Source: Pseudanabaenaceae cyanobacterium SKYG29
GTDB lineage: Bacteria; Cyanobacteriota; Cyanobacteriia; Pseudanabaenales; Pseudanabaenaceae
Length of the DNA: 64,000 bases
Assembly (NCBI GenBank): GCA_025055675.1
Contig: JANWWT010000004.1
Location: forward strand, 124,001-188,000
Reading direction: 5' to 3'
A model generated the notes under the pieces. It did no database searches, had not been told where the DNA came from, and was given only the letters and a program-made list of their open reading frames with translations. Shown here one piece after another: positions 53,360 through 64,000 of the stretch. The stretch's first letter is position 1. Each line of letters opens with the position of its first letter. Position numbers and translations under genes: made by a program.

Positions 53360-53965
53360 CTAGCTGATACCCAAATATTTGTGGGTTTGCAGGCTCAAGC
53401 GCCAGTGGGGATGGGTGAGAATGTAGTCAATGACCAGTTTACGGCTATCTGGCTGGTACCACTCTGGTTGCAAAAAGAGATGGGTAGAGGGTTTTACTTT
53501 TTGCGCTTCTGTCTCTGCCCACTCTAAATCTTGTGCCGACTGAATAACCACTTTTAGTTCATCGGCTTGTTCATAGATAGTCGCCACGGGGGGGAGAAAG
53601 GGCTTGGGGGAAAGAGTGATCCAGTCAAATTCCCCTGTCAAAGGATGGGCACCGGAGGTTTCCAAATGCAGCCGCAGGGAATGGAGACGGAATAAGCTTG
53701 TCAAAGGAGTGAGATTGTGCCAAAGGGGTTCCCCCCCTGTGATAACCACGATTTGGGGTTGTGCCTGGAGCGCTTGTTGCAGTAGTGCCTCGATCGGCAC
53801 CAAGGGATGACGACTAGCATTCCAGGAGTTTTTCGTGTCGCAAAAGGGACAGCGGACATCACAGCCCCCCAGACGGATAAAAAAGGCACTCACCCCTGCC
53901 CAATAGCCTTCCCCCTGCAGGGAGTGAAAAGTTTCGACCACGGGATAAGTGACGGCATGACTCAT
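53360..53965 (-). CDS. queE: 7-carboxy-7-deazaguanine synthase QueE
   Basis: 201 residues, radical SAM enzyme of the queuosine pathway (CPH4 to CDG). The cluster motif is C-x3-C-x2-C in GGCDVRCPFCDTKNSW, preceded by the substrate loop FHSLQGEGYWAG, with TGGEPLWHNL (GGE motif) and LETSGAHP following. The C-terminus QTHKYLGI is typical of QueE. It ends 3 nt downstream of the typA stop side (typA stop at 53969, queE start at 53965), so the two are likely cotranscribed. Confidence 0.95.
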   Translation of the reverse strand: MSHAVTYPVVETFHSLQGEGYWAGVSAFFIRLGGCDVRCPFCDTKNSWNASRHPLVPIEALLQQALQAQPQIVVITGGEPLWHNLTPLTSLFRLHSLRLHLETSGAHPLTGEFDWITLSPKPFLPPVATIYEQADELKVVIQSAQDLEWAETEAQKVKPSTHLFLQPEWYQPDSRKLVIDYILTHPHWRLSLQTHKYLGIS

Positions 53966-53968
53966 CGC

Positions 53969-55762
53969 CTACTTTTTCACTCGCTCCAGTTTTTTGGTCA
54001 GTTTCCGCAAGCGAATAGAAGTGGGAGTTACCTCTAATAGTTCATCAGGACCAATGTATTCCAGGGCGCGTTCTAGGGTCATCTCGATCGGGGCTTGGAG
54101 CTGCACCAGTTCTTCCGCTCCCGCTGAGCGCATATTGGTCAGTTGTTTGGTCTTGCACACATTCAGTTCCAAGTCTTGGGGACGGTTGTGTTCTCCCACA
54201 ATCATACCTTTGTATACCTTGGTGCCCGGTTTGATGAAGAAGACACCGCGGTCTTCTGCGTTTTTCAGGGCATAGAAGGTGGCTTCCCCCTCTTCAAAGG
54301 AAATGAGTACTCCATTGCGCCTGGTTTCAATTTCCCCCACCGTCGGTCGGTAGTCTAAAAAGCTGTGGTTCATAATTCCTTCCCCGCGGGTAGCCCGCAT
54401 AAATTCCCCGCGAAAACCAATCAGACCCCGCGCAGGAATGACATAATCAAGCTGGGTGCGACCGTTCCCCACCTGCATATTCTGCATCTCCCCGCGCCGC
54501 TGGTTCAAACGATCGATGACACCTCCCTGGGTATCCTCTGGTACGTCCAAAACCAAGTATTCGTAGGGTTCACAGAGTTGACCGTTGATCTCGCGATAGA
54601 TTACCTGGGGTTGGGAAACTTGGAATTCATAGCCTTCGCGGCGCATGGTTTCAATTAAAATGCCCAAATGCAGTTCCCCCCGCCCTGATACTAAAAAGCG
54701 ATCGGGGCTGTCGGTTTCCTCTACCCGCAGAGCTACGTTGGTCTCTAATTCCCGCATAAGGCGTTCCCGCAGTTGTCGCGAGGTGACATATTTCCCTTCT
54801 TTCCCTGCAAAGGGTGAATCATTGACACAGAAAGTCATCTGCAGAGTAGGTTCATCTACTTTAATCAGGGGTAGGGATTTGGGTTCATTGGGGTCAGTAA
54901 TGGTCTCGCCAATGTTGGCATCACTGAAGCCCGCCACTGCCACGATATTGCCTGCGCTAGCAGCTTCTACCTCAATGCGCCGCAAGCCCTCAAAGGCAAA
55001 TAACTTGGTCACCTTGGCTTTGACCATCTCGCCGTTTTCCCGCACCAAAGCTACCTGTTGGTTCAGGTGGATGGTGCCGTTGTGGATTTTACCAATGACA
55101 ATCCGTCCTAAATACTCGGAATAATCTAGGGTCGTCACTTGCAATTGGAGGGGGGCTTTGGGGTCACCGACAGGGGGAGGTACATGGCGCAAAATTGCCT
55201 CAAACAGAGGTTGCATGTCTGTTGCTTCTTCTGCGAGGGTGTTTTTGGCATAGCCCTGTAACCCTGACCCAAATAGATAGGGAAAATCACATTGGTCGTC
55301 GTCTGCCCCCAGTTCAATGAATAAATCCAAGACCTTGTCAATTGCTTTCAGAGGCTCCGCCTGCGGTCGATCGATTTTGTTGACAAACACGATCGGTCTT
55401 AATCCCTTCTCCAATGCCTTGCGCAGCACAAACCTAGTTTGGGGCATTGGTCCCTCATTGGCATCGACAATCAGCAAACAGCCGTCCACCATGCCTAGTA
55501 CCCGTTCCACTTCCCCGCCAAAATCGGCGTGTCCAGGGGTATCGACAATGTTGATAAGGGTATCTTTATAACGCACCGCTGTGTTCTTTGCCAGGATAGT
55601 AATGCCCCGCTCCCGTTCCAGAGTGTTGGAGTCGAGGACACAGGCTTCTACTTCTTCATTTTCGCGAAATACCCCCGATTGCTTGAGGAGGGCATCGACA
55701 AGGGTGGTTTTGCCGTGATCGACGTGGGCAATGATGGCAACGTTGCGAATGGGGAGAGACAT
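53969..55762 (-). CDS. typA: Ribosome-associated GTPase TypA/BipA
   Basis: 597 residues, full length. GTPase motifs: [15 protein letters not shown] (P loop), RERGITI (switch I), [14 protein letters not shown] (switch II), NKIDRP. EF-G-like domains follow, with [35 protein letters not shown], and the TypA-specific C-terminal domain ([33 protein letters not shown]). It helps ribosome assembly and stress adaptation. Confidence 0.96.
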   Translation of the reverse strand: MSLPIRNVAIIAHVDHGKTTLVDALLKQSGVFRENEEVEACVLDSNTLERERGITILAKNTAVRYKDTLINIVDTPGHADFGGEVERVLGMVDGCLLIVDANEGPMPQTRFVLRKALEKGLRPIVFVNKIDRPQAEPLKAIDKVLDLFIELGADDDQCDFPYLFGSGLQGYAKNTLAEEATDMQPLFEAILRHVPPPVGDPKAPLQLQVTTLDYSEYLGRIVIGKIHNGTIHLNQQVALVRENGEMVKAKVTKLFAFEGLRRIEVEAASAGNIVAVAGFSDANIGETITDPNEPKSLPLIKVDEPTLQMTFCVNDSPFAGKEGKYVTSRQLRERLMRELETNVALRVEETDSPDRFLVSGRGELHLGILIETMRREGYEFQVSQPQVIYREINGQLCEPYEYLVLDVPEDTQGGVIDRLNQRRGEMQNMQVGNGRTQLDYVIPARGLIGFRGEFMRATRGEGIMNHSFLDYRPTVGEIETRRNGVLISFEEGEATFYALKNAEDRGVFFIKPGTKVYKGMIVGEHNRPQDLELNVCKTKQLTNMRSAGAEELVQLQAPIEMTLERALEYIGPDELLEVTPTSIRLRKLTKKLERVKK

Positions 55763-56087
55763 AACTTGCTGGTTATCATTTCTTCATAATTTATTTTGGC
55801 ATTCCCCCTGCCCCCTGTAGCAAATATTTTTCCTAGCTGGGGGTATACCGTTAGTTATAGCTATGATACTCTTACTGTTCGGCAGTTTGTTTATCGCAAA
55901 TACCATTGTCAACCAGAGAATATTATGAACTTGTTTGGCGGAATTAGTCGCTCCCTTAATCACTTAGCCAAGCAATACCAACTGACTTAAAAACGATCTA
56001 ATTTGTGTTAAGATTTGCACAAAAATTAGCAAAGATAAAAAATTGTGTTAATCTACTGTAATAACTTCTTGTCCTAACAGAGCCTTT
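55763..56087. other. Intergenic with a possible tiny hydrophobic ORF
   Basis: No firm gene. At 55863-55928 the plus strand encodes MILLLFGSLFIANTIVNQRI plus Leu, a membrane-like peptide in a frame open back to 55821, but no ribosome-binding site is seen. Its size resembles photosystem/cytochrome small subunits, but the sequence does not match one that I know. A different frame (55796-55990) is open without support. Confidence 0.3.
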
Positions 56088-56720
56088 ATGGGAATTTTTC
56101 GTAAAGGGAGCAATGAACCAACCCTACGACATTTACTGACGGTGAGTGACGAGCGGGGAGTGCAGACTTTTTTGTTGGATGCTAGTATGTATTCTATCGG
56201 TAGAGACCCTAGTAATGCCATTGTTGTACATGGGGATTCTGTTTCCCGCCAACACGCGATTTTATTGCGCACTCCTACCCCCGATAAACAGTATAGCTAT
56301 ATCATTCAAGACGGTAACTTAGAGGGTAAACCCAGTGCTAACGGTATTTTAGTTAATGGTGTGCCTGTAAAAAAACATGTACTACGAGACGGGGATGAAG
56401 TTAGTCTGGGGGGTAGGGTTTTTCTTATTTATCGCACACCTATGCTTGGCGATCAAGAAGTAGAAGACAAAGTTAAGTATCCTGAATATCGCAAGCTCAA
56501 AGGAAATGTCCTCAGTACAGAGCAAACAATTGAAGCTGTGTTGGAGGAAGCTGAACCGACAAAGGTCAACCGACCCCACACTTCCTCTGCTTTGCAAAAA
56601 GAAATACAGGTCTTTCGCGATTGCTATGATGCTGTGATCGAAGAACTGCGAGATCTACATCTGAGCAAGGCAGAATACACTACAATTGCTGTTGCCATTT
56701 ACCAAAAACTCAAATCCTAG
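56088..56720 (+). CDS. FHA-domain protein
   Basis: 210 residues. The FHA domain at about residues 14-110 has YSIGRDPSNAIVVHGDSVSRQHAILL and SANGILVNG, the phosphothreonine-binding loops (G-R, S-R-H, N-G). A charged linker and a helical C-terminus (EIQVFRDCYDAVIEELRDLHLSKAEYTTIAVAIYQ in two parts) follow. It likely binds Thr-phosphorylated partners in a Ser/Thr kinase pathway. The partner is unknown. Its 3' end overlaps the convergent epimerase-like gene by 11 nt. Confidence 0.85.
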   Translation: MGIFRKGSNEPTLRHLLTVSDERGVQTFLLDASMYSIGRDPSNAIVVHGDSVSRQHAILLRTPTPDKQYSYIIQDGNLEGKPSANGILVNGVPVKKHVLRDGDEVSLGGRVFLIYRTPMLGDQEVEDKVKYPEYRKLKGNVLSTEQTIEAVLEEAEPTKVNRPHTSSALQKEIQVFRDCYDAVIEELRDLHLSKAEYTTIAVAIYQKLKS

Positions 56721-57642
56721 GGCTAACTTCTGCTAAAAGGTCTTTTACCTGGGGGTAATAGCACGGTAAGCTAAAAGTAGCAGGATTGATAGCTTGGTAG
56801 ATAAAATGACGCTGAGCTAAGCAAAATCGATCCCATTCTGCCATTCTAATCTGAAAGAGATTAATTAGTACATCGATCAGCCAGGGGGTTAAACTAAATT
56901 GCCAGTAGATTTTTTCCTGGAATAGGTCACAGGCTTCGGCAATTGCTTGATTGACAGTGATGGGGGGATTGCCTAACACCAAACGCTGGGGTAATTGGCT
57001 GGGGGGATGGCTAACTAGATAGCTAATAACTGTGGCAATATCCTGGGCATGAATGAAGTGGAAGGTCCCATCTACTCGTAACCATTTGATCAGCTTAATA
57101 TACCTGGTTACCTCTCGTAACCCCCCCGACAGATGGGAGTAGGGTTTATCCTTTGCCCCCCCAAATACCAATGTGGGAAAGACAACAATTAACCGATCGT
57201 TTAACCACATTTTCTCAATCTTCTGTAGGGCTTGATATTTCGATTTGATGTAGTCGGTTCCGATCGTTGCTGCCTGGGGTAGGGGATGATTTTGGCTATC
57301 TAAAATGCTAGCGGTGGAAAAGTATATGGCTAACCGTAGGCGATCGGGATTTAATAGTTCCAATAGGCGGAGAGTACCCGTCACGTTAGTGGCAAATACT
57401 TCCTCTCTTCCCCCCCAAGCAGCAGCAGCACTGATGACTATATCAATTGTCTGTAGTAGCTCTCTCTGGCAATCAATATCTTGCAGTCTGCCTGGAATAA
57501 CAGTGATACGGGGGTGGGGTGGAAATAGTAACTTTTGGGGATTGCGGACTAACAAAAATAATTCATAATCTGTAGACTGCAACAGGGATTCCACCAAATA
57601 ATGTCCCACACAACCACTAGCCCCTGTGAGAAATAATCGCAT
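56710..57642 (-). CDS. NAD(P)-dependent epimerase/dehydratase family protein (SDR)
   Basis: 310 residues, extended SDR. The N-terminal Rossmann motif is FLTGASGCVGHYLVESLL (G-x2-G-x2-G), followed by ATNVTGTLRLLELL, YFSTASI, and an active-site-like DYIKSKYQALQKIE (Y-x3-K). The substrate is unknown, perhaps a nucleotide sugar or isoprenoid/flavonoid-like alcohol. Its ATG overlaps the rsmA stop by 1 nt (TAATG). Confidence 0.85.
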   Translation of the reverse strand: MRLFLTGASGCVGHYLVESLLQSTDYELFLLVRNPQKLLFPPHPRITVIPGRLQDIDCQRELLQTIDIVISAAAAWGGREEVFATNVTGTLRLLELLNPDRLRLAIYFSTASILDSQNHPLPQAATIGTDYIKSKYQALQKIEKMWLNDRLIVVFPTLVFGGAKDKPYSHLSGGLREVTRYIKLIKWLRVDGTFHFIHAQDIATVISYLVSHPPSQLPQRLVLGNPPITVNQAIAEACDLFQEKIYWQFSLTPWLIDVLINLFQIRMAEWDRFCLAQRHFIYQAINPATFSLPCYYPQVKDLLAEVSPRI

Positions 57643-58436
57643 TACCTAGCCCTCCAACCGATCGTGGCATCTGCTAACTTCACCCATTGTTCTAAACTCA
57701 AATTCTCTGCCCGTGCTGTGTCAGGAATCCCCAACTCAGTAAATATATCGATGAGGTGGACACGATCGATTAAACTTTGCAAATTATTGCGCAGCATCTT
57801 CCGTTTTTGGGCAAAGCCAACCCGTAAAATTGTCTCCAACCAGGGGGGGGATTGGGGTAAGAAGGGGAGCGGGCGGGGGGTTAATTTAATCACAGCAGAA
57901 TGTACTTTGGGAGGCGGGTTAAAACAATGGGGCGGTACATCTTTTACCCACTGGCAATCGGCTAAATATTGACAGCGCACTGTCAGAGCACCGTAGCTAC
58001 TTGTCCCTGGTAGACTGGTCAATCGCTGGGCAATTTCTCTTTGCACTAATAACACAATGGTTTGGAACTGTAACACTGGCTGGCTAATTGTGCCCAACAG
58101 TAGTTCTAGGATTTCCCCCGTGATGTTGTAGGGGATATTAGCTACTACTTTGTTAATGTCCTGGGGAATCGCTAGTTGCAAAATATCACCCTCTATAAGG
58201 TGGAAATGGGGCGCACTAAATCGTCTTCTCAGGTGTTGGCATAAATCCCGATCGAGTTCCACCGCGGTCAACTGACCCACCAAGGGTAATATTTTGGCGG
58301 TGAGGTTGCCTGTGCCTGGTCCAATTTCCAAAACCCGATCGGTATTTGCCAGAGCCGCGGCTACCACGATCGCTGCCAGTACACCTTCATCCCTGAGCCA
58401 ATGCTGCCCAAACCGTTTACGGGGATAGATGGGCAA
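57642..58436 (-). CDS. rsmA: 16S rRNA dimethyladenosine transferase RsmA (KsgA)
   Basis: 264 residues. It dimethylates two adjacent adenines near the 3' end of 16S rRNA. Motifs: RKRFGQHWLRD, SAM site VLEIGPGTGNLTAKIL, AVELDRDL, and the catalytic NIPYNITGEIL. The C-terminal domain includes FNPPPKVHSAVIKLTPR and FAQKRKMLRNNL. It starts 2 nt after the RHH-like gene and is coupled by TAATG to the downstream SDR gene. Confidence 0.96.
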   Translation of the reverse strand: MPIYPRKRFGQHWLRDEGVLAAIVVAAALANTDRVLEIGPGTGNLTAKILPLVGQLTAVELDRDLCQHLRRRFSAPHFHLIEGDILQLAIPQDINKVVANIPYNITGEILELLLGTISQPVLQFQTIVLLVQREIAQRLTSLPGTSSYGALTVRCQYLADCQWVKDVPPHCFNPPPKVHSAVIKLTPRPLPFLPQSPPWLETILRVGFAQKRKMLRNNLQSLIDRVHLIDIFTELGIPDTARAENLSLEQWVKLADATIGWRAR

Positions 58437-58438
58437 TT

Positions 58439-58675
58439 TTAGTCATTCCACTCGCCTCTGGGGGGCACAAAGGGGTTAACAGGCATAGGACGGGACCCCT
58501 CAGCTTCTTTGATAGCACGGCGTTGTAGCCACTGGCGGACAGCTGTATCAATGACTTGGCTGGGGTCAGAGGTTATTTCTGCTAATTCTGCCAAGAGGTC
58601 AGGGTCGATGGGTACAGAGGGCTTCGCTTCAGGTTGGTCGGTCATGGCTTGCTTACTAGTTTCCTCAGAATGCAA
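58439..58675 (-). CDS. Small ribbon-helix-helix-like protein upstream of rsmA
   Basis: 78 residues (or 68 from the ATG at 58645). The central segment VPIDPDLLAELAEITSDPSQVIDTAVRQWLQRRA fits the strand-helix-helix pattern of CopG/Arc-type DNA-binding proteins, shown here only in outline. The C-terminus is Pro-rich (PMPVNPFVPPRGEW). No toxin gene follows. rsmA begins 2 nt downstream, so it is more likely a small regulator or conserved partner than an antitoxin. Confidence 0.65.
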   Translation of the reverse strand: MHSEETSKQAMTDQPEAKPSVPIDPDLLAELAEITSDPSQVIDTAVRQWLQRRAIKEAEGSRPMPVNPFVPPRGEWND

Positions 58676-58763
58676 GGTATCCTATATATTTTACGCTCAG
58701 GGCGTGGGGAAGCAATCCCAACCCAGCTAAGGTAAAGTAAGATTAAGCATTGACCACGGTTTA

Positions 58764-59849
58764 GTGACGGAACAGCTTACCCTCAGCAGAAGGTTTCAGG
58801 ACTTGCGGCGCGACCTGATTGGGGGGGTAGTGGCTTTTATTGCCCTAGGGGTAGTGGGGGTGTTAGGTTATCGCTTCCTGGAGGGATGGGGCTGGCTCGA
58901 TGCTATTTACATGACAGTGATCACCCTCTCGACCGTGGGCTTCGGGGAAATTCATCCCCTTCAACCAGACGGTAGAATTTTTACCATTGGTCTCATTCTG
59001 TCAGGCATTGTCACGGTGGGGTACATGGTCAATCGTGTTTCTGAGGCGGTCATTCAGGGTTATTTCAAAGAAATTGTCAAGATGCGACAACAACGGCAGG
59101 TCATAGGCAAGCTCGATCGCCATTACATTCTCTGTGGCTATGGCAGGACAGGGAAGCAGGTGGCCCTGGAATTTGCGGCAGAGGGTATTCCCTTTATTGT
59201 GGTAGACCAAAATCCCGATGCCCTCAGGGTGGCAGAGGAGAATGGCTATCTCACTTTGCTGGCGGATGCAACGTTGGATGAAACCCTAATTAAAGTGGGG
59301 ATCGATCGGGCGGTGTGTATTGTCGCCAGTCTGCCTTCCGATGCGGAAAATCTCTACACCGTGTTGTCCGCTAAGTCCCTCAATCCCAAGATTCGGGCAG
59401 TGGCACGGGCCAGTACAGAAGAAGCCATGCAAAAGTTACGGCGGGGTGGGGCAGATGAAGTGATTTCCCCCTACATCACAGGCGGCAAACGGATGGCGGC
59501 GGCGGCTTTGCGTCCCCAGGTCATGGATTTCGTCGATGGTATTATTTCGGGCACCAACCGATCCTTCTACATCGAGGAATATGTTTTAGATGCGCGGCTG
59601 TGTTCCTTTGTGGGGCAGAGTCTGATTCAGACGCGATTTCGCTCCCGTACAGGAGCTTTGGTATTGGCAATTCGCCGCGTGGATGGGGAGTTGATTGCTG
59701 GACCGAGTGGGGAGACAATTTTGCAGGATGGCGATCGGTTGATTTGCATGGGCACGGCGGACCAGTTGCGCCAACTCAATCAATTACTCAGCAATCCAAA
59801 TACAGAGGAGTTACGCCCACCCCGTCAGGCAGGGGAAGAGGAGGAATAA
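58764..59849 (+). CDS. Two-TM potassium channel with RCK (TrkA-N/TrkA-C) domains
   Basis: 361 residues from a GTG start. Two membrane helices (about 15-38 and 70-92) flank the pore with the selectivity filter TVGFGE (ITLSTVGFGEIHPL). The N-terminal RCK domain follows with a Rossmann start HYILCGYGRTGKQVALEF and VVDQNPDAL, then a TrkA-C domain (about 265-345, RSRTGALVLAIRR, GDRLICMGTADQL). Ligand-gated K+ channel of the inner membrane. The stop overlaps the start of the sugar kinase (TAATG). Confidence 0.92.
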   Translation: MTEQLTLSRRFQDLRRDLIGGVVAFIALGVVGVLGYRFLEGWGWLDAIYMTVITLSTVGFGEIHPLQPDGRIFTIGLILSGIVTVGYMVNRVSEAVIQGYFKEIVKMRQQRQVIGKLDRHYILCGYGRTGKQVALEFAAEGIPFIVVDQNPDALRVAEENGYLTLLADATLDETLIKVGIDRAVCIVASLPSDAENLYTVLSAKSLNPKIRAVARASTEEAMQKLRRGGADEVISPYITGGKRMAAAALRPQVMDFVDGIISGTNRSFYIEEYVLDARLCSFVGQSLIQTRFRSRTGALVLAIRRVDGELIAGPSGETILQDGDRLICMGTADQLRQLNQLLSNPNTEELRPPRQAGEEEE

Positions 59850-61129
59850 TGTTACAAGCAGGTTTTGACTTTGGCACCTCTGGTGCCCGTGTAGTGGTGA
59901 TTGATAGTGAAGATAGAGAACTGTTCACCGCCAAGACCAGCTACAACCTAGCAGATGCAACTACTTGGCAGCCTGCCCTGTATCAACTCATCAAACAAAT
60001 TCCCCTGGCACTGCGGCAAGAGTTAGGAACAATCACGATCGCTGGCACTTCAGGGACTTTCGTTGTCTGTGACTCCCATGGTAACGTCCAGCTCCCCGTA
60101 CAACTCTACAACGACCCCAGCGGCAGATCAGCTTTACCCCTGCTGCAGTCAATTTGTCCTGAGTCCCCTGTTGTTCTGAGCAGCACTTCCACCCTTGCCC
60201 GCTTAGTCCATCTCCGCCCCCTTTGGCAACCAGACTGGCAGTTAGTGCACCATTGCGATCGCCTTGCTTACTTTCTCCATCGGCACCAGGGAGTGACGGA
60301 TTGGCACAATGCCCTCAAGCTGGGTTTTGACCCCATCACCCTTACTTACCCCCACTCCATCCTGGCACTGGGCTTTAATCTGCCCCAGGTAGTAGCCCCA
60401 GGCACGATCGTTGCCCCTATCGCCCCCCCAGTGGCTAAAGAGTTAGACATCAACCCGGACTGCCACATTACCAGTGGCACAACCGACAGTAATGCAGCGT
60501 TTCTAGCGGCAGTAGGAGAGAACTTCCAACTGGGCACGGCAGTCACTTCCCTGGGGTCAACTTTGACGGTGAAAATTCTCAGCCGTCAGCCGATTTTTAG
60601 CCGCGACTATGGAGTTTATAGCCATCGCTGGAATTACCAGGGACAAACCTACTGGCTAGTAGGAGGAGCATCTAACACGGGGGGAGCAGTCCTAGCCCAC
60701 TTTTTCAGCCCCGACCAGATCGCCACCCTCAGCAGCAAAATTGACCCCGATCAACCCACTAGCTTTAATTACTATCCCCTCTTGCAACCAGGGGAACGCT
60801 TTCCCATCCCTGACCCTGACCTAGCACCCTGCCTCACGCCGAGACCCGATCGGGCGGAATTATTTCTCCAGGGCATACTCGAGGGCATTGCCCGAATTGA
60901 ATGTTTAGGGTATGCAAGGCTGCGGGAACTGGGGGCAGAAGCAATCCAAGTGCTCTACACTGTGGGTGGGGGAGCCAAGAATGCTACCTGGACTGCTATA
61001 CGGCAGAATTACTTAGTTGTCACCTTTTTAGCCCCCCGTCACCCTGAAGCTGCCTACGGTGCTGCCCTGCTCCCTAAAATTCATGGATGCCCGCCTTCCC
61101 CTGTTCGTACTGGTCTAACTGAATCTTGA
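59849..61129 (+). CDS. FGGY-family sugar kinase (ribulokinase/xylulokinase-like)
   Basis: 426 residues from the ATG at 59849, coupled to the K+ channel stop (TAATG) with GAGGAG upstream; the frame is open further upstream inside the channel gene. FGGY features: [15 protein letters not shown] (phosphate loop), [13 protein letters not shown], and C-terminal [15 protein letters not shown] and [17 protein letters not shown] (adenine loop). Cyanobacterial and plant homologues of this shorter type have been shown to phosphorylate D-ribulose. Its 3' end overlaps that of the convergent glgP by 56 nt. Confidence 0.85.
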   Translation: MLQAGFDFGTSGARVVVIDSEDRELFTAKTSYNLADATTWQPALYQLIKQIPLALRQELGTITIAGTSGTFVVCDSHGNVQLPVQLYNDPSGRSALPLLQSICPESPVVLSSTSTLARLVHLRPLWQPDWQLVHHCDRLAYFLHRHQGVTDWHNALKLGFDPITLTYPHSILALGFNLPQVVAPGTIVAPIAPPVAKELDINPDCHITSGTTDSNAAFLAAVGENFQLGTAVTSLGSTLTVKILSRQPIFSRDYGVYSHRWNYQGQTYWLVGGASNTGGAVLAHFFSPDQIATLSSKIDPDQPTSFNYYPLLQPGERFPIPDPDLAPCLTPRPDRAELFLQGILEGIARIECLGYARLRELGAEAIQVLYTVGGGAKNATWTAIRQNYLVVTFLAPRHPEAAYGAALLPKIHGCPPSPVRTGLTES

Positions 61130-63626
61130 CGGGCTTGACACGCCAGATTTCCTCGCAGTATTCCCGAATTGTCCGATCGGAGGAGAACTTGCCCACCCGC
61201 GCGGAGTTGAGAATAGACATCCTTGTCCACTGGTCTTGGTTGCGGTATTGTTCTGCCACACGGTCTTGACAGTCAATGTAGGACTGATAATCAGCAAAGA
61301 GCATATAGGTATCATGGTACATGAGGGAGTCCACCAGGGGTCTGAACAAATCGGGATGCCCAGGGGAAAAGTCACCTTCCGCAATCCGATCGATGACCGT
61401 CTTCAACATCTCGTTTTCGTTGTAGTAGGTTTGGGGGTCATAGCCCTCCGCCTTCATGCGATAGACCTGCTCCGCCGTCAAACCAAACAGGAAGAAGTTC
61501 TCAGGACCCACCTCTTCCCGAATTTCAATGTTGGCACCGTCAAGGGTACCGATCGTTAACGCCCCATTCATGGCAAACTTCATGTTACCTGTGCCCGAAG
61601 CTTCCTTCCCTGCCGTCGAGATTTGTTCCGAGAGTTCCGCCGCAGGATAAATGACCTGCCCTTGGGAGACCGTGAAGTTGGGGAGGAAGACCACCTTCAA
61701 ACGTCCATGGACATCGGGGTCACGGTTGACGACGTTAGCCACGGAATTGATCAGCTTGATGATCAACTTTGCCATAAAGTAACCAGGGGCAGCCTTACCA
61801 CCAAACACAAAAGTCCGCGGCACAATATCGATGGCAGGATTTTGCTTAATGCGGTGATAGAGGGTGATGACATGGAGAATAGCGAGGTGTTGCCGCTTGT
61901 ATTCGTGAATCCGCTTGACTTGAATGTCAAACAAGGAGTTGATATTCACCTCGATCCCTGTGTGATGCAAAATGTACTGTGCCAATCGCCGTTTGTTGTT
62001 CTCTTTGATCTGCCGCCAGCGTTGACAGAACTCCCCATCGTTGAGGAATTGTTCTAGCTGCCGCAGTTCTTCCGTGTGGGTGAGCCAGTTTCTGCCAATC
62101 TTTTCTGTGATCAGAGCCGACAGTTCAGGATTGCTCAGCAACAGCCAGCGCCGTGGTGTCACACCATTGGTCTTGTTGGTAAATTTTTCCGGCCACAGGT
62201 GATAAAAGTCCTTGAGGACATCCTTCTTCAACAACTCCGTGTGCAATGCCGCTACACCATTGACCTTGTGACTGCCCACTGTCGCCAGATGGGCCATGCG
62301 GACTTGCTTTTCCATCCCTTCTTCAATTAAAGACAAGCGTGCCACCAACTCTTCGTCCTTGGGATACCAACTTCTGATGTCTTCCAGGAAGCGATGGTTG
62401 ATTTCGTAGATGATCTCCAAATGACGGGGCAGCACTCGACTGAACAAACTCACTGACCATTTTTCCAGAGCTTCTGGCATCAGGGTATGGTTGGTATAAG
62501 CAATCGTTTGTTGGGTAATCGACCAGGCTTTATCCCAGTCCATGTAATGTTCATCCACTAGCAGGCGCATCAACTCTGCCACTGCCACGGCGGGGTGAGT
62601 ATCGTTCAACTGAATTGCTGCCTTTTCATGGAGATTGTCCAGAGTGGGATTCAACTTGAGATGGCGACGGATCAAGTCCTGCAGAGAGCAAGAGACAAAG
62701 AAGAATTGTTGTTCTAAACGCAGTTGCCGTCCTTGGGGGGTGTTGTCGTTGGGATAGAGAACTTTGGAGATAGTTTCCGATCGCATTTTGCTAGCCACTG
62801 CCCCGTCGTAGTCCCCCGCATTGAAGGCTTGGAAGTTAAAATCCTCCCCTGCTTCCGCTTTCCACAGGCGCAAAGTGTTGACCGTGTTGGTGCCATAGCC
62901 AGGAATAGGCGTATCATAGGGGACACCAATTACTGTCTGCTCAGGAATCCAGCGCACATGGGGTCTGCCCTTGTCATCGTGGTAGATTTCTGTATGCCCC
63001 CCGTATTTCACTTCCACCGTTTCATCAATGCGCTCAATCTCCCAGGGATTGCCACCCCGTAGCCATTTGTCGGGGATTTCCACCTGCCAACCGTCTTGGA
63101 TGCTCTGATGAAAGATGCCGAACTCATAGCGAATGCCGTAGCCCATGGCAGGAATTTCTAGGGTCGCCAGGGAATCCAGGAAACAGGCTGCTAGCCGCCC
63201 CAACCCCCCATTGCCCAAGCCAGGATCGGGTTCGACTTCTAAAATTTCCTCTAGGTTCAAGCCTGACTCTGCTAATGCCTGCTTCACATTGTTGTAAATG
63301 TCTAGGTTGATCAGGCTATTGCCCAGGTGCCTGCCCATTAAAAACTCCGCTGACAGGTAGTACACCTGTTTGACGTTTTGTTCGCTGTAGGTCTTAAGGG
63401 TTTTTAGCCACCGTTGCAGCAACCTATCCCGCATTGTGTAGGACAACGCCATGTAGTAGTCCTTGGGGGTAGCAATGGACTCGTATTTACCTTGGATGAA
63501 AAATAAGTTGTCCGCAAAAGCCCGCTTGAGGGTCTCCACACTTAAACCGGTGCGGTCATCTTCAATCTGTACAGGACAGACAGTGCCATCAGCCAAGACT
63601 AGGGTGCGTTCGATTGCTTGGGTCAT
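61074..63626 (-). CDS. glgP: Glycogen phosphorylase
   Basis: 850 residues, full length. It releases glucose-1-phosphate from glycogen. Motifs: [47 protein letters not shown], the KRIHEYKRQ region, and the PLP-Lys site [27 protein letters not shown] lies just before the ATG, and pgm ends 17 nt upstream, so glucose-1-phosphate production and its conversion to glucose-6-phosphate appear to be in one operon. A likely source of carbon for the zwf pathway in the dark. Confidence 0.97.
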   Translation of the reverse strand: MTQAIERTLVLADGTVCPVQIEDDRTGLSVETLKRAFADNLFFIQGKYESIATPKDYYMALSYTMRDRLLQRWLKTLKTYSEQNVKQVYYLSAEFLMGRHLGNSLINLDIYNNVKQALAESGLNLEEILEVEPDPGLGNGGLGRLAACFLDSLATLEIPAMGYGIRYEFGIFHQSIQDGWQVEIPDKWLRGGNPWEIERIDETVEVKYGGHTEIYHDDKGRPHVRWIPEQTVIGVPYDTPIPGYGTNTVNTLRLWKAEAGEDFNFQAFNAGDYDGAVASKMRSETISKVLYPNDNTPQGRQLRLEQQFFFVSCSLQDLIRRHLKLNPTLDNLHEKAAIQLNDTHPAVAVAELMRLLVDEHYMDWDKAWSITQQTIAYTNHTLMPEALEKWSVSLFSRVLPRHLEIIYEINHRFLEDIRSWYPKDEELVARLSLIEEGMEKQVRMAHLATVGSHKVNGVAALHTELLKKDVLKDFYHLWPEKFTNKTNGVTPRRWLLLSNPELSALITEKIGRNWLTHTEELRQLEQFLNDGEFCQRWRQIKENNKRRLAQYILHHTGIEVNINSLFDIQVKRIHEYKRQHLAILHVITLYHRIKQNPAIDIVPRTFVFGGKAAPGYFMAKLIIKLINSVANVVNRDPDVHGRLKVVFLPNFTVSQGQVIYPAAELSEQISTAGKEASGTGNMKFAMNGALTIGTLDGANIEIREEVGPENFFLFGLTAEQVYRMKAEGYDPQTYYNENEMLKTVIDRIAEGDFSPGHPDLFRPLVDSLMYHDTYMLFADYQSYIDCQDRVAEQYRNQDQWTRMSILNSARVGKFSSDRTIREYCEEIWRVKPVKIQLDQYEQGKAGIHEF

Positions 63627-63643
63627 GATTGTTCCTCCTTAAT

Positions 63644-64000
<357 letters not shown>

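Noticed and set aside
53186..53527. Plus-strand ORF (TTG start, Leu/Gln-rich helices) overlapping queE antisense
   Set aside because: It overlaps queE by about 168 nt, has no ribosome-binding site, and only the first half looks protein-like; could be a truncated remnant.
53360..53965. Radical SAM protein as a maturase for the NHLP precursors
   Set aside because: Motifs and the C-terminus identify it as QueE (queuosine pathway), and it is 18 kb from the cluster.
55796..55990. 64-aa ORF between typA and the FHA gene
   Set aside because: No ribosome-binding site or protein features. A competing hydrophobic 21-codon ORF lies in another frame.

Overview
The window is cyanobacterial chromosome. 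It carries phycobilisome core (apcE), chlorophyll synthase (chlG), the cyanobacterial nitrate genes narB-narM-ntcB, the G6PDH partner opcA and slr1658/slr1659-type regulators. CGATCG (HIP1-like) words are dense throughout. The species cannot be named from the sequence alone. There is no rRNA, CRISPR array or intact insertion sequence, and there is one tRNA (Val-UAC).

Layout. 1-3326: urease genes, ureF (3' end) and ureD running into the convergent ureABC operon. 3362-5436: an FmdE-like exported protein, a sparse region with a large inverted repeat, and a half-size Gdt1/UPF0016 Mn-type transporter. 5620-9530: a Mg2+ P-type ATPase (mgtA) behind a roughly 500-nt structured leader, flanked by three small proteins with strong ribosome-binding sites. 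10140-23175: housekeeping and photosynthesis genes (lnt with a partner-switch pair, rplY, chlG, apcE, a DHH phosphoesterase, a 44-residue acidic miniprotein, hisA, zwf-opcA, a beta-helix/SPOR exported protein).

23180-35545 is the most interesting part. It is a complete NHLM-type RiPP export locus: a tightly overlapped minus-strand operon (receiver protein, double cyclic-nucleotide-binding protein, HlyD adaptor, C39-peptidase ABC transporter, second ABC transporter), divergent from five tandem precursor genes. Each precursor has a duplicated NHLP leader (about 150 residues), a VAGG cleavage motif and a short, mostly cationic Cys-containing core. A sixth precursor lies 12 kb away (47792-48340). 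Five of the six genes share an upstream element (AAAAATNNGTCAA) at nearly constant distance from the start codon. No maturation enzyme is visible in the window.

35764-64000: smc, tRNA-Val, a response regulator, the nitrate assimilation cluster, a second half-size Gdt1 gene coupled to ilvB, a pseudokinase, a nucleotidyltransferase fused to a degenerate phosphomannomutase-like domain, queE, typA, an FHA protein, rsmA and neighbours, a K+ channel coupled to a FGGY sugar kinase, glgP, and the 3' end of pgm at the window edge.

Shared themes are nitrogen acquisition (urease, nitrate reductase, NtcB), carbohydrate turnover (zwf/opcA, glgP, pgm, ribulokinase) and metal transport (MgtA, two half Gdt1 proteins). 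Translational coupling (TAATG, ATGA) is frequent.
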